From Propionicimonas paludicola (GTDB lineage Bacteria; Actinomycetota; Actinomycetes; Propionibacteriales; Propionibacteriaceae): DNA of 64,000 nucleotides. The position numbers and the translations under genes are program-made. Shown here piece after piece: positions 37,471 to 48,203 of the stretch; position 1 is the first letter of the stretch; each line of letters starts with the position of its first letter. The notes beneath the pieces were generated by a model that had not been told where the DNA came from, did no database searches, and worked only from the letters and a program-made list of their open reading frames with translations. The stretch spans positions 3,038,001 through 3,102,000 of the forward strand of contig NZ_PDJC01000001.1 in NCBI RefSeq assembly GCF_002563675.1. Direction: 5' to 3'.

Positions 37471-38703
37471 TCAGCCGCGGGCCTCGACGAGGACCTCGGC
37501 CAGAGCGGTGATCGCGAGATCGAGCTCTTCACGGGTGATCACCAGCGGCGGGGCCAACCGGATCGTCTGCCCGTGGGTGTCCTTGGCGATGACGCCCTTG
37601 GCCAGCAGCCGCTCGCAGATCGCGCGACCGGTGCCCAGCGCCGGGTCGATGTCGACGCCGGCCCACAGTCCGACGCCACGAACCTCGGTGACACCGTTGC
37701 CGATGAACTCGGCCAGCCGCTGGTGCAGGTAGGCGCCCAGCTCGGCCGAACGGGCCTGCATCTCGCCGGTCTCCAGCAGCTTCACTACGGCCAGTCCGAC
37801 GGCCGCGGCCAGCGGGTTCCCACCGAAGGTCGAGCCGTGCTGACCCGGACGCAGGGTCTCCAGCACCTCGGCATCACCGACCACGGCTGAGACCGGGACG
37901 ACTCCGCCGCCCAGCGCCTTGCCCAGCAGGTAGAGATCAGGGACGACGCCGGCCTGCTCGCAGTAGAAGGTGGTGCCGGTGCGGCCCAGTCCGGACTGGA
38001 TCTCATCGGCGATCATCAGCACCCGGTGCTGGTCGCACAGCTCACGGATGCCAGTCAGGAAACCGTCCGGCGGGACGATGATGCCGGCCTCACCCTGCAC
38101 CGGCTCGACCAGGATGGCGACCGTGTGCTCGTCCATGGCGGCCTCGATGGCGTCCAGATCGCCGTAGGGCACCGGGACGAAGCCGGGGGTGAACGGACCG
38201 TAGCTGTCGGTCGCGTCGGAGTCATTGGAGAAGGAGATGACGCTGATCGTCCGGCCGTGGAAGTTGCCCTCCATGACGATGATGTTGGCCAGGCCCTCCG
38301 GGACACCCTTGACCTCGTAGCCCCACTTGCGGGCCAGCTTCAGGGCCGACTCGACGGCCTCGACGCCGGTATTGGCCGGCAGCACCATGTCCTTGCCGCA
38401 GAGCTTGGCCAGGCCCTCGACGAAGGGGCCGTAGGTGTCGGAGTAGACCGCCCGCGAGGTGATGGCCAGCTTGCTCAGCTGCGCGGTGGCAACCGCGATC
38501 AACTCGGGGTTGCTGTGCCCGAAGTTCACGGCGGAGTAGGCCGAGAGGAAGTCCAAGTAGCGGTTGCCGTCGACGTCGGTCAGCCAGGCCCCCGAGCCGG
38601 ACTCGATCACGACTGGCAGCGGGTGATAGTTGTGGGAACTGAACGTCTCCACCTGCTCGATCGCCTGCTGTTGGGCTCGGCTCCGCGCCGCGCTTGCACT
38701 CAT
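37471..38703 (-). CDS. rocD: Ornithine aminotransferase
   Basis: 410 residues from the second of two adjacent ATGs, chosen because AGGAAGG is then six bases away. Class III PLP fold: FSSHNYHPLPVVIESGSGAWLTDVDGNRYLDFLSAYSAVNFGH, NTGVEAVESALKLARKWGY, EGNFHGRTISVISFS, IADEIQSGLGRTGTTF, and the PLP lysine in LLGKALGGGVVPVSAVV. These match ornithine--oxo-acid transaminases, which make glutamate semialdehyde from ornithine. Arginine/proline catabolism; an ornithine carbamoyltransferase lies 23 kb away. Confidence 0.93.
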   Translation of the reverse strand: MSASAARSRAQQQAIEQVETFSSHNYHPLPVVIESGSGAWLTDVDGNRYLDFLSAYSAVNFGHSNPELIAVATAQLSKLAITSRAVYSDTYGPFVEGLAKLCGKDMVLPANTGVEAVESALKLARKWGYEVKGVPEGLANIIVMEGNFHGRTISVISFSNDSDATDSYGPFTPGFVPVPYGDLDAIEAAMDEHTVAILVEPVQGEAGIIVPPDGFLTGIRELCDQHRVLMIADEIQSGLGRTGTTFYCEQAGVVPDLYLLGKALGGGVVPVSAVVGDAEVLETLRPGQHGSTFGGNPLAAAVGLAVVKLLETGEMQARSAELGAYLHQRLAEFIGNGVTEVRGVGLWAGVDIDPALGTGRAICERLLAKGVIAKDTHGQTIRLAPPLVITREELDLAITALAEVLVEARG

Positions 38704-38780
38704 CATTCGCCTTCCTGCCTAAGGCACAAGATCGTAGCGCTGCCAGCTCTGATCCCCACTTCGAGGGCTAGAGTCGACCC

Positions 38781-39254
38781 ATGACGCAGCAGGCTCCGGT
38801 GGTGATCGGCTACGACGGTTCGGTCTTTGCGGCGCATGCCCTGCGCAAGGGTTTGGCGGTGGCCAGCGCGCTGGGTGCTCCGGTCCGGATCGTCCGAGCC
38901 TGGACGATCAGCAACGCACCGCGTCCGCGCACCTGGGCCCCGGGCTACGTCCCGCCGGTGGACGACTATGCCGAGGCGATTCGCGAGCAGCTCGCCGAAG
39001 AAGTTGCCGCCGAGTTGGCTGCGCATCCCGACCTCGCCGTGAGCCTCGAGGTGCCCCACGGCGCCGCCGGACGAGAGCTGGTCAACGCCTCGCACGACGC
39101 CCAACTGGTGGTGGTCGGCACGCGCGGACTGGGCGGCTTCTCCGGTCTGCTGCTCGGCTCAGTCTCGGACGAGGTCGTCGAGCATGCCCACTGCGACGTC
39201 CTTGTGGTTCGGACGCGGTCCGACGGTGAGGCCGAACTCCCTCTGGCCGACTAG
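38781..39254 (+). CDS. Universal stress protein (UspA family)
   Basis: 157 residues, single Usp domain. VVIGYDGSVFAAHALRKGLAVA at the N-terminus and the ATP-binding pattern VVGTRGLGGFSGLLLGSVSDEVVEHAHCDVLVVR (G-2x-G-9x-G-S type) near the end. Probably ATP-binding, dimeric. Divergent from rocD. Confidence 0.92.
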   Translation: MTQQAPVVIGYDGSVFAAHALRKGLAVASALGAPVRIVRAWTISNAPRPRTWAPGYVPPVDDYAEAIREQLAEEVAAELAAHPDLAVSLEVPHGAAGRELVNASHDAQLVVVGTRGLGGFSGLLLGSVSDEVVEHAHCDVLVVRTRSDGEAELPLAD

Positions 39255-39259
39255 CCGAC

Positions 39260-39904
39260 TCAGGCCAGGCTGGGCAGCACCGTGGGGCCCAGCAGGGCAC
39301 CGATCACGGCTCCGAGGATCATCCACGGCCCGAACGGCAGTGAGTCCTGTCGGCTGATCCTCTTGGTGACCAGCAATAGCACGCTGATGGCGGCCATGCT
39401 CACCCAGGCGGCCAGGAAGCCGAGCGTCCATTGGGCCGGACCGAACCAGCCCAGGAAGCCTCCGACCACCCCGGCCAGCTTCACATCACCGAAGCCGAGA
39501 TCAGGGGCGAACCGCGCCAGAACGAAGTAGACCAAGAGCATTGCCAGGGCACCGATCCCGGCGTGGAGGAGCGGTGCGAAGTCAACCAGTGACCAGGCGG
39601 CTCCGGCCAAGCTGATCGCGAGCACCGGATACAGACCCAAGGTGATCACATCCGGCAGCTCCCAGTCGGCGAAGTCGACGACCACCAGCAGGCTGGCGGC
39701 GACCGCCAGGATCACGAAGGCCACGAACTCCCCGATCGAGCCGGCCAGCCCGGCCAGCCCACCGAGCACGGCGGCGATCGGTACCTGCAGCCAGCGACGG
39801 GTCCATGATGCCGTCGAGCGAATCCGGCGACGAAGGTAGGGGTTGGCTCCGGCGGCTCCAGCCGCTGCCAGTGCGGTGCCCGAGGCGATCAGGAGCCAGT
39901 TCAC
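39260..39904 (-). CDS. tadV: Prepilin peptidase (A24 family, TadV/CpaA)
   Basis: 214 residues with about six membrane segments. The two catalytic aspartates fit DFADWELPDVITLGLYP and LGFGDVKLAGVVGGFLG (GxGD). No N-terminal methylase domain, as usual for TadV/CpaA. It cleaves the Flp prepilin and the TadE/TadG-like pseudopilins. Last gene of the minus-strand tad operon. Confidence 0.9.
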   Translation of the reverse strand: MNWLLIASGTALAAAGAAGANPYLRRRIRSTASWTRRWLQVPIAAVLGGLAGLAGSIGEFVAFVILAVAASLLVVVDFADWELPDVITLGLYPVLAISLAGAAWSLVDFAPLLHAGIGALAMLLVYFVLARFAPDLGFGDVKLAGVVGGFLGWFGPAQWTLGFLAAWVSMAAISVLLLVTKRISRQDSLPFGPWMILGAVIGALLGPTVLPSLA

Positions 39905-39907
39905 AGC

Positions 39908-40810
39908 TCAGAATCGTACGCCGAAGGACTCCATGATCTGGATCGCGCCAGGCCCCATCACCACGATGAAGATGGCCGGCAGGATGAACAGAATCAGGGG
40001 GAAGACCACCTTGACCGGGATCTCCATGGCGCGGCGCTCCGCCGTCTGGCGACGTTCCATCCGCAACTCGTCGGCTTGGGTCTCCAGCACGTCAGACAGC
40101 GCGATGCCGTAGGCCTCGGCCTGAATGATCGAGCGAGTGAACTGGTGCAGCGAGTCGACGCCGGTGCGCGCGGACAGGTCCGCGTAGGCGGCCCGGCGGC
40201 TCTGCCCCACCTGGATGTCCTGCATCGTGCGGACCAACTCCTCGGGCAGCTCACCGCGACCGGTCCGAGCCACTCGGGCCATCGCGGCATCGAAGCCGAG
40301 GCCGGCCTTCACTGCGATGCTCATCTGATCCAGAATGTCCGGCAGCTGCAGGGCGATCGCCTCGCGGCGCTCCAGCGAACGGCTGTAGAGCCGCAACTCG
40401 GGCAGGAAGAACAGCAGCAGAGCCAGGCCGATGCCGAGCAGGACTCCGGTGGTGCTCGGGTTCAGCACGACCGCACCGATCGCCACCGCAATGCCGACCA
40501 GGCCGAGCAGGTACTTGGTGGCGAGCAGCCGCTCCACCGGCCACTTCTCCGGACGTCCGGCTCCGGCCCACAGCTTGGCCATTTGCCGAACCAGCGCCGG
40601 CGGCGTCTGCCGCTGGATGACCTGGTCCAGCGGGCTCAACTCACGGTCGCCGGGCAGGCCGGTAGGGGATGGCTCCTCGGTGTCCCGGCGCAGGTTGGAC
40701 ATCACCTGCCGGTGCGACACCGCGCTCCCACCGAGGACGAACCAGAAGAGGATGGCCAGCCCGATGAACAGGGCGATGATTCCGAAGAAGAGCTGCAGCT
40801 TGGGGTCCAT
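39908..40810 (-). CDS. tadC: Tad pilus inner-membrane platform protein TadC
   Basis: 300 residues. N-terminal membrane segment FFGIIALFIGLAILFWFVLG, a middle segment pair, the T2SSF domain (LPDILDQMSIAVKAGLGFDAAMARVARTGRGELPEEL, SLHQFTRSIIQAEAYGIALSDVLETQADELRMERRQTAERRAMEIPVKVVFPLI) and a final membrane segment. With TadB it forms the platform on which the TadA ATPase works. Confidence 0.9.
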   Translation of the reverse strand: MDPKLQLFFGIIALFIGLAILFWFVLGGSAVSHRQVMSNLRRDTEEPSPTGLPGDRELSPLDQVIQRQTPPALVRQMAKLWAGAGRPEKWPVERLLATKYLLGLVGIAVAIGAVVLNPSTTGVLLGIGLALLLFFLPELRLYSRSLERREAIALQLPDILDQMSIAVKAGLGFDAAMARVARTGRGELPEELVRTMQDIQVGQSRRAAYADLSARTGVDSLHQFTRSIIQAEAYGIALSDVLETQADELRMERRQTAERRAMEIPVKVVFPLILFILPAIFIVVMGPGAIQIMESFGVRF

Positions 40811-40819
40811 GTCAGCCGC

Positions 40820-41763
40820 CTAGAACTTGATGTTGATCAGCTTGGACAGCCAGAACCCACCGATGGCCAACATGACCACGCCACTGCCGACCATCATCCA
40901 GCCGACCGGGCTGGACACCAGTCGGCCGATGTAGGCCGGGCTGAGGATTGCCAGGAAGAGACTGACCACGAAGGGCAGCAGCATCAGGATGATCGCCGAC
41001 AGCTTCCCGTCCGCCGCCAATGCGGCCACCTGACGCTTGATCTCGGAGCGGCCGCGGATGGTCGAGCTGACGTTGTCCAGCACTTCGGCCAGGTTGCCGC
41101 CGACCTCACGGTTGATGCCGATGGCCTGCGTCACCCAGTAGAAGTCCTCGTTGCGCATCCGGACGGCCACGTCGTCCAGCGACTCGGTCAGCGATCGTCC
41201 GACCCGGACTTCATTGGTGACCCGGGTGAACTCGCTCGAGGTCGGTTCCTCACCTTCCTGAGCAACGGTGGCGATCGCCTGCGGCAGGCTGTAGCCCGCG
41301 CGAAGGCTGCCGGCCAGCATCTGCAGCGTCTCGCTGAGCTGCCCTTCGAACTTCTTGCGGCGCCGCTCGGCCAACACTGAGAACACCATCCGGCCCAGAA
41401 TCGGAACCACCAGCGCCAGCACGATAGCCAGCAGGAGCTGGCCGACAACCAGGCCGAATGCGAAGCCGGCCAGGCTGCCGGCACCGACGATGACCACGAT
41501 CTCTTTCAGCGGCATGTTGATGCCGGCCTCGACCAGGACCTCGTTCGGACCGTCGGCGCGAGCGCCGAGGAAGCGTCCGACCAGGTCGGTGGCCCGGTCG
41601 GCGAGCTTCGTGATCCCGGCATCCCGCTCGTCGGGGTTGAACCGGCGCCGCTCGATCGGCAGGCGGTTGCTGGGCAGCAGCAGCAGGACGAAGACCAGGA
41701 TCGCCGCCAACCCGAGCAGGATCGAGCCGACGGTGAGTGCCTGCGAGCTGCCCAGGAATCCGG

Positions 41764-41767
<4 letters not shown>
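40820..41767 (-). CDS. tadB: Tad pilus inner-membrane platform protein TadB
   Basis: 315 residues. Membrane segment near residues 14-32, pair at about 90-125, T2SSF domain ([84 protein letters not shown]) and two C-terminal membrane segments. Start overlaps the tadA stop by four bases. Confidence 0.9.
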
Positions 41768-43319
<1,552 letters not shown>

Positions 43320-43323
<4 letters not shown>

Positions 43324-44528
43324 CGCTGGCCCTCCTTCTTCCCTCCGAAGTCGAAGAACCGGTGCCCCTTGACCGGGGCCGTCTGCTCCGCGGCGATCAG
43401 ATCCACGAGGCTGCGCAACTGCTTGGCCACCGGGTCGCGGCCGTTGCCCTGCAGCAGCGGAACGCCCTGGTTGGTCGAGATCGGCACCGAGTTGGACTGC
43501 GGGAGCTGGACGTCGACCTTGCGGCCGATGGTCGCCTCGACGTCGGCTGCGGTCAGGCCACGGCTGGGATGCATGAAGTTCAGCACCACTACCCGGGACT
43601 CCAGCACGATGCTGATGTCGCGCAGGGTGTCCAGTTCCTTGCGCAGGCCACGCACGCCCGGGACGTCCAGGCTGGTCACCAGGACCAAGGTGTCGGTCTG
43701 ATCCAGTACGGCCAGAGTGTGTTCGCCCAGGCCGGGGGCGGTGTCGACCACCACGTACTTGAACTGCCCGGTGAGGGTCTGCAGCAGGGTGCCGATCTCC
43801 TTGGCTGAGACCGTGTCGGCGGCGGCCGGGGACTCGGAGCCCGGAACGACGAAGAGCCCGGACGAGTGCTCGGTCAGGTAGGACTTCACCGCCACGCTGT
43901 CCCGGCTGACCGGGCCGTGGGCCATGTCCGGCAGTGTGTACTCGGGGTTGATGTTCAGTGCTGAGGCGACGTCACCGAAGTGCAGGTCGATGTCGACCAG
44001 GACCGTCGACTTGGGTTCGCGCATGGCCAGGCCGACGGCGAGGTTCGTCGAGACGGTGGTCTTGCCGACGCCACCCTTCGGCGAGGCGACGGTGATCACC
44101 TTGCCCTGGCCGGTGGCCATCGGCGGAACCGAGTTCACCATCGGCTGCTGGACTCGTCCGGCGTTGAGGGCCGCAGCGCGCTGCAGAGCCTGACGCATCT
44201 CCTCGGGACGGCCGTAGGGCGAAACGATGTCGCGGACGCCGGCGCGCAGCGCCGGCAACGCCAGCTCAGCGCCCTGGTCGCTGACCAGGACCACCGGGAT
44301 GGCCGCGGTCGCGGAGAGCTCGGTGGCCAGGGAGAGCGCTGCTTGGATCTGATCCCCCGGATCGAGCACGGCCACTTCGGGCATGGGTGCGCCCTGCAGC
44401 TCCTGCATCAGCGCGGCCATGGTCGCCGGGAACCGCAGCGGAGCGATCGCATAGCCGTCCGGACCCCAGGCTTGCTGAACCAGGCCGACGACCTGAGGGT
44501 TGGGGCTGATGACCAGGGCGGGACTCAT
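43320..44528 (-). CDS. cpaE: Pilus localisation ATPase CpaE/TadZ-like
   Basis: 402 residues from the ATG ending at 44528, overlapping the cpaB stop; the frame opening at 44606 lies inside cpaB. Residues 1-125 are a receiver-like domain (VLDPGDQIQAALSLATEL, VVLVSDQGAELALPALRAGVRDIVSPYGRPEEM) that lacks a clear phospho-acceptor arrangement. Residues 150-400 are a MinD/ParA-type ATPase with SPKGGVGKTTVSTNLAVGLA and VVVDTAPGLGEHTLAVLDQTD. It positions the pilus machine in the cell. Confidence 0.92.
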
Positions 44529-45226
44529 TGCGATGCCTTGCCCAAGGTAAGTGAGATGGGTGCCTCGGCGCTGCCGTCGTTGTTCTTGGCGTCGAGCACG
44601 ATCCATAGCTGTGCGGTCTGCAGCGAGGCGACCAGCAGGCGGACGTCCTTGGGCTTGAGAGCGAGGGTCAACATCACGCTCGAGCCTGAGGCTGCACCGT
44701 CGGGGGTGGAGCCGCCGTCCACTCGCAGGACCAGGACGTCGCGGAACACCTGGGCGGTCTGATTGCCCTTGGTGACGTTGATAGCGATCTTGTCCCCGGG
44801 GATGATCCGGCCGGCGACGGCGCGCTGAGACTCGGTGACCATCGAGATCTGCTGCATGTCATTGGGGACCGGGATGTCGCCCTTCTTGCCACCGTCGGTG
44901 TCGGGCTTGGCGAAGCGGGAGGCAAGCACCTGCTCGCCCTGCTTGAGGTCGGTGGTGGTGGCCAGGTCCTGGATCTCGACGGTGTTGCTCAGTGCGTTGG
45001 CGGCGACAGCGGCCCGGGGGAGCTTCTTCAGCTCGACGAACGGGGCCAGGTTCTTGCCGAGAGTTCCGGCCGGGACACCGTCCGCAGCCACGACGACCAG
45101 TACATCGGTGGGCTCTTGGCCGGCCATGGCTCGGGCGTCCGCGTTCGACACGTAGGTGAACATCAGGACTGCTCCGACGCCTGCCAGCAACACCGCCGCG
45201 ATCGCTGCGATGACTCGACGTTGCAT
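44525..45226 (-). CDS. cpaB: Pilus assembly protein CpaB/RcpC-like
   Basis: 233 residues from the ATG ending at 45226 (MQRRVIAAIAAVLLAGVGAVLMFTYV, one N-terminal membrane segment), with AAGG upstream. SAF-like domain: VVVAADGVPAGTLGKNLAPFVELKKLP, LKQGEQVLASRFA, and the RcpC part (AVAGRIIPGDKIAINVTK, VMLTLALKPKDVRLLVASLQTAQLWIVLDAKNN). Periplasmic-side pilus assembly factor. First gene of the minus-strand tad operon cpaB-cpaE-tadA-tadB-tadC-tadV, behind three palindromic operators. Confidence 0.88.
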   Translation of the reverse strand: MQRRVIAAIAAVLLAGVGAVLMFTYVSNADARAMAGQEPTDVLVVVAADGVPAGTLGKNLAPFVELKKLPRAAVAANALSNTVEIQDLATTTDLKQGEQVLASRFAKPDTDGGKKGDIPVPNDMQQISMVTESQRAVAGRIIPGDKIAINVTKGNQTAQVFRDVLVLRVDGGSTPDGAASGSSVMLTLALKPKDVRLLVASLQTAQLWIVLDAKNNDGSAEAPISLTLGKASQ

Positions 45227-45380
45227 CTGTAACCGCCTTAACTCGAGTAGCGGAGGTTGGGGTGAAGCCTTCGGCTGCACCATGGCGGGGATCGCTGTCT
45301 CGCGACCACCGCGAGCGGGCTCACCGATCAAGCTGAGTCAGGACCCCGAAGAATCGTACTTTGTTTATTCCTCATATCCG

Positions 45381-45490
45381 GTCATCCGAGAGGGTGACCG
45401 CCCCGTGCTTGAATGTGCGTATTTGTCATCCGTCCGGGTGACAAATGTAGGGATTCGACGGGTTCAACATATGTCGCCCGAATGGGGGAC
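45381..45490. promoter_or_regulatory. Three copies of the Tad-locus palindrome upstream of cpaB
   Basis: GTCATCC-gaga-GGGTGAC (45381-45398), GTCATCC-gtcc-GGGTGAC (45425-45442, extended by ATTT/AAAT outside) and GTCGCCC-gaat-GGGGGAC (45473-45490). Centres are 44 and 48 bp apart, about four to four and a half helical turns. They fill the 396-base gap between cpaB and flp (45227-45622), which has no convincing gene. Confidence 0.75.
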
Positions 45491-45568
45491 AAATGGCGTG
45501 GATTGAGGAGGAAATGTGTGGGCTCGACACAGGCCGCTGGGGACAGCCTGGAGGATCGTCAAGCGTTG

Positions 45569-45607
45569 AGTGAGGCACCCCGCCAGAGTCCTGGGGAGTG
45601 CCTCACT
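45569..45607 (-). terminator. Hairpin after the Flp pilin gene
   Basis: AGTGAGGCAC (45569-45578) pairs with GTGCCTCACT (45598-45607); an inner CCC/GGG part extends it. It lies 16 bases past the pilin stop on the minus strand and separates the pilin message from the cpaB operon. Confidence 0.6.
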
Positions 45608-45622
45608 CGGCTCAGGCGAAGG

Positions 45623-45799
45623 TCAGATGCTGTTCTTCACGTTGTTGAACATGCCGCTCAGCTGGGTGCCGAGCAGGGAGACCACGGTGATGATCACGGC
45701 GGCGATGAGCGCAACCATGATGCCGTACTCGACCGCGGTCGCACCGCGCTCCTTGGTAGCGACGACGGTGCCGACGATCTTGGCGGGCAGGTTCTTCAT
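45623..45799 (-). CDS. flp: Flp/Fap-type major pilin
   Basis: 58 residues from the ATG ending at 45799; AAAGGGG lies seven bases upstream. Short basic leader, then the Flp cleavage region RGATAVEYG with conserved Glu and Tyr, followed by a single hydrophobic helix (IMVALIAAVIITVVSLLGTQL). Cleaved by TadV and polymerised into the Flp pilus. A longer frame to 45928 adds a hydrophilic front with no function. Divergent from the VWA gene at 46008. Confidence 0.93.
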   Translation of the reverse strand: MKNLPAKIVGTVVATKERGATAVEYGIMVALIAAVIITVVSLLGTQLSGMFNNVKNSI

Positions 45800-46007
45800 T
45801 GGGGACCCCTTTCGATGGGTTTGGGATAGGTTCCGCTGTGGCCGGCTTCTGATGTCCATCCCGACTGTGAAGTCCGGCCGCTGAAAAGAATGCACCCAAT
45901 TCATCGCTTGTGTCAAAGGAATGGTCAAGCACTATCTCAAGGCGCAATAATGGGTTCAGACTTGTGGTGATTTGTCACCCATTGGAGGACATCTTTAGGG
46001 GAGCCGC

Positions 46008-47489
46008 GTGTCTTTGCGCGTACGAATTGCGGGGCTGGTCGCCGTCGCCGCCGCCCTGATCGGGTTGCCGGCAGGCGTGGCTTGCGCGACGCCGGGACCC
46101 ACCGACGGCGTGATCAAGGCCCTGGCGCTGCCCGTCCAGACCACTGACTTCATCGTCCTGGTGGACAACAGCGCCTCGATGGCCAAAGGCAAGTCGGCCG
46201 ATACCGTCCACTCTGCGCTGAGCCAACTGCTCAAGATCATGCAGCCCACTGATCGACTGGCCCTGTACAGCTTCGACTCGACGGTCACCGCGCAGTACCG
46301 CGGCCTGGTCGGCGATCAGGGTGCCCGGATGCTCGGCGCACTGCCGAAGGCCACGGTGGGCTGGAGTGATCAGGGGGCCGCGCTGGAGGCTGCGGTTACC
46401 GAGCTCGCCCGGGATGCAGCCAACCCGCAGGCCGTCGTGGTGATGATCACTGACAGCATTCCGGATCCGGCGCCCGGATCGGACTACCAGAGCCAAGAGG
46501 GCAAGGCCTGGCGCGAGCTGGCCGAGAACGGCCGCAGGTTGGCCGGCCAGCGACCGATCGCCAGCTATCTGTTCGGGCTGTCCTCGACCGTCGACGTCAC
46601 CATGCTCGGCCGAGTGTTCCCCACGACCCAGCCGGTGAAGGCCTCGGGCATCAGCCGAGCCGTCGCGTCGATCAACGCCGATGTTGAGCAGCTGCGTGCA
46701 GGCCGTCTGTTGGGTACCGAGCTCCAGGCCCCGATCGCGGTGAGCTGGACCGGCGACTTCAGCTCCGGCTCGACCGGGTGGCTGCCGATCCGGGTCACGG
46801 TCGAGTCGCCTTACCGGCACGTACCGATCGTCCTCAGCGGTCTGCGGGTGGCGGCCGCCGGCGAGCTGTCCGCCGAGGTCAGTGGCCTGCCGAAGGTGAT
46901 CGAGCTCGCGCCCGGGCAGACCAGGAACCTGGATGCTCAGCTTCAGCTCAGCGGGGACGGCGACCTGCGCAACCTCAACCTGACCTTCGACGCTGCGGTG
47001 GACTCGCCTTGGCGTCCTGCGCTCACCGCCGGACTCGGGCTGACTTTCGAACCCAAGTTGGTGACCGTGGCCGGTGCGCGCGCCGATGGCGCTCTGGCTC
47101 GGTCGCTGCCCACGCTGGTCACCGTCGGCGGGCTGCTCGGGCTATCGGTCGTGGTGTGGTGGCTGGGCAGCGCGCTGATCTCGCCGCGGATGCGCGGGGA
47201 GCTGATCTTCAGCCGGCATGCCGAGGTGCTGGCCCGAGTGCAGCTGCGTGGACGGCGCCAGTATCTGGCCGGTGTGCCCGGCGCCGGAACCCTGGCGACG
47301 CTGGGCGGAGCGGTCTACGGCGCGCGTCCGGTTCGGGGCAACGACCGGGAGGTCCGAGTGGATCTGGTTGCCGGCAAGAGCTGGAGTCGCGGCGTCATTC
47401 AAGATGGTCACGTCATCCAAATGGGTGACATGGAAATTGCTTACTCGAGTGAACCCGGCGCAATTGTCCGGCCAGCACTCGTGCATTAA
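46008..47489 (+). CDS. VWA-domain membrane protein of the Tad locus
   Basis: 493 residues from a GTG behind GGGGAG. Signal peptide to about residue 27. VWA domain from residue 46 with MIDAS motif DNSAS (Asp53, Ser55, Ser57). A beta-rich middle domain follows, one membrane segment at about 367-389, and a C-terminal cytoplasmic part (GVIQDGHVIQMGDMEIAY) with the look of an FHA-type or similar beta domain. Probably a surface or assembly factor of the pilus. Its 3' end contains one of the locus palindromes (47412-47429). Confidence 0.8.
   Translation: MSLRVRIAGLVAVAAALIGLPAGVACATPGPTDGVIKALALPVQTTDFIVLVDNSASMAKGKSADTVHSALSQLLKIMQPTDRLALYSFDSTVTAQYRGLVGDQGARMLGALPKATVGWSDQGAALEAAVTELARDAANPQAVVVMITDSIPDPAPGSDYQSQEGKAWRELAENGRRLAGQRPIASYLFGLSSTVDVTMLGRVFPTTQPVKASGISRAVASINADVEQLRAGRLLGTELQAPIAVSWTGDFSSGSTGWLPIRVTVESPYRHVPIVLSGLRVAAAGELSAEVSGLPKVIELAPGQTRNLDAQLQLSGDGDLRNLNLTFDAAVDSPWRPALTAGLGLTFEPKLVTVAGARADGALARSLPTLVTVGGLLGLSVVVWWLGSALISPRMRGELIFSRHAEVLARVQLRGRRQYLAGVPGAGTLATLGGAVYGARPVRGNDREVRVDLVAGKSWSRGVIQDGHVIQMGDMEIAYSSEPGAIVRPALVH
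47412..47429. promoter_or_regulatory. Tad-locus palindrome inside the 3' end of the VWA gene
   Basis: GTCATCC-aaat-GGGTGAC, same layout as the upstream copies, 83 bp centre to centre from the next copy at 47495-47512. It encodes HVIQMGD in the VWA protein, so coding and binding functions may overlap. Confidence 0.65.
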
Positions 47490-47494
47490 CAAAT

Positions 47495-47512
47495 GTCGCC
47501 CGAACGGGTGAC
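47495..47512. promoter_or_regulatory. Tad-locus palindrome upstream of tadE
   Basis: GTCGCCC-gaac-GGGTGAC, six bases past the VWA gene stop and about 250 bases before tadE. Together with 47412-47429 it makes a two-site arrangement ahead of the tadE-tadG unit. Confidence 0.7.
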
Positions 47513-47762
47513 ACTCGCGGTGATTTCTCTAGGAAATGCCTATGAATTACATGGGTGTGCTTCCCGCGAGAGCCGCTCTGACTAGGTACTTCATCCCCTT
47601 GGCGGGAGCTGTGGATGCCCCTAGTGGAGGCTCCTGTGTTCCTGTCGAGCGCTATCATTAGGGCCTTTGGACGGATTGACACCCTTCTTCAACGCTGCCT
47701 AAACTGGTGAGGAATTCTGGAGGGGGTCCGGATTCAACGGTTATCGGCAGAATGAGACATAG

Positions 47763-48203
47763 ATGCGTAGAGGCAAGCCTGCGCAGACATCCGAGCGCGG
47801 AGCGGCAGCAGTGGAGTTCGCACTGGTGCTGCCGGTCCTGATCGTGATGATCTTCGGGATGGTTGACATGGGCATGGCGATCAACGCCCAGGCCATCGTC
47901 GGCAATGCGGCGCGCGAAGGCGCGCGCGCAGCCAGCTTCAGTGGCGCCGACACGACGGCGACCAACAACGCGATCAGCCGGGCTTCGGCAAGCCTGATCG
48001 GTACCGCCCCCACCACCAACATCACGTGCCAGACCATGGTCTCCGGCACCCCCACCGCGATCGCTTGCTCCTCGGTCTCGCCGGGTGACTCAGTGCAGGT
48101 CAAGGTGTCCTATACCTACAAGTGGATCACCCCCGGCGTCCTCGGCCTTCCCGGCCAGAGCGTCATCGTCGCCACTAGCCAGATGCGGATCGAGTCGGCC
48201 TGA
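47763..48203 (+). CDS. tadE: TadE-like pseudopilin
   Basis: 146 residues. Leader then RGAAAVEFALVLPVLIVMIFGMVDMGMAINAQAIVGNAAREGARAAS, the TadE signature with prepilin-like cleavage site, Glu and a hydrophobic helix. The rest is a small extracellular domain with two cysteines. The ribosome site is weak. Its stop overlaps the next start (TGATG). Minor pilin-like component of the Tad pilus. Confidence 0.9.
   Translation: MRRGKPAQTSERGAAAVEFALVLPVLIVMIFGMVDMGMAINAQAIVGNAAREGARAASFSGADTTATNNAISRASASLIGTAPTTNITCQTMVSGTPTAIACSSVSPGDSVQVKVSYTYKWITPGVLGLPGQSVIVATSQMRIESA

Noticed and set aside
45413-45829. Plus-strand ORF between cpaB and flp with a strong GAGGAGG site before a GTG near 45517
   Set aside because: It runs antisense through the whole Flp pilin gene, contains the flp terminator, and shows no protein-family features; the upstream DNA is better explained by the palindromic operators.
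45974-45990. Sixth possible copy of the Tad palindrome before the VWA gene
   Set aside because: Only the left half GTCACCC fits; the right half matches only with a three-base spacer, so I treat it as at best a half-site.
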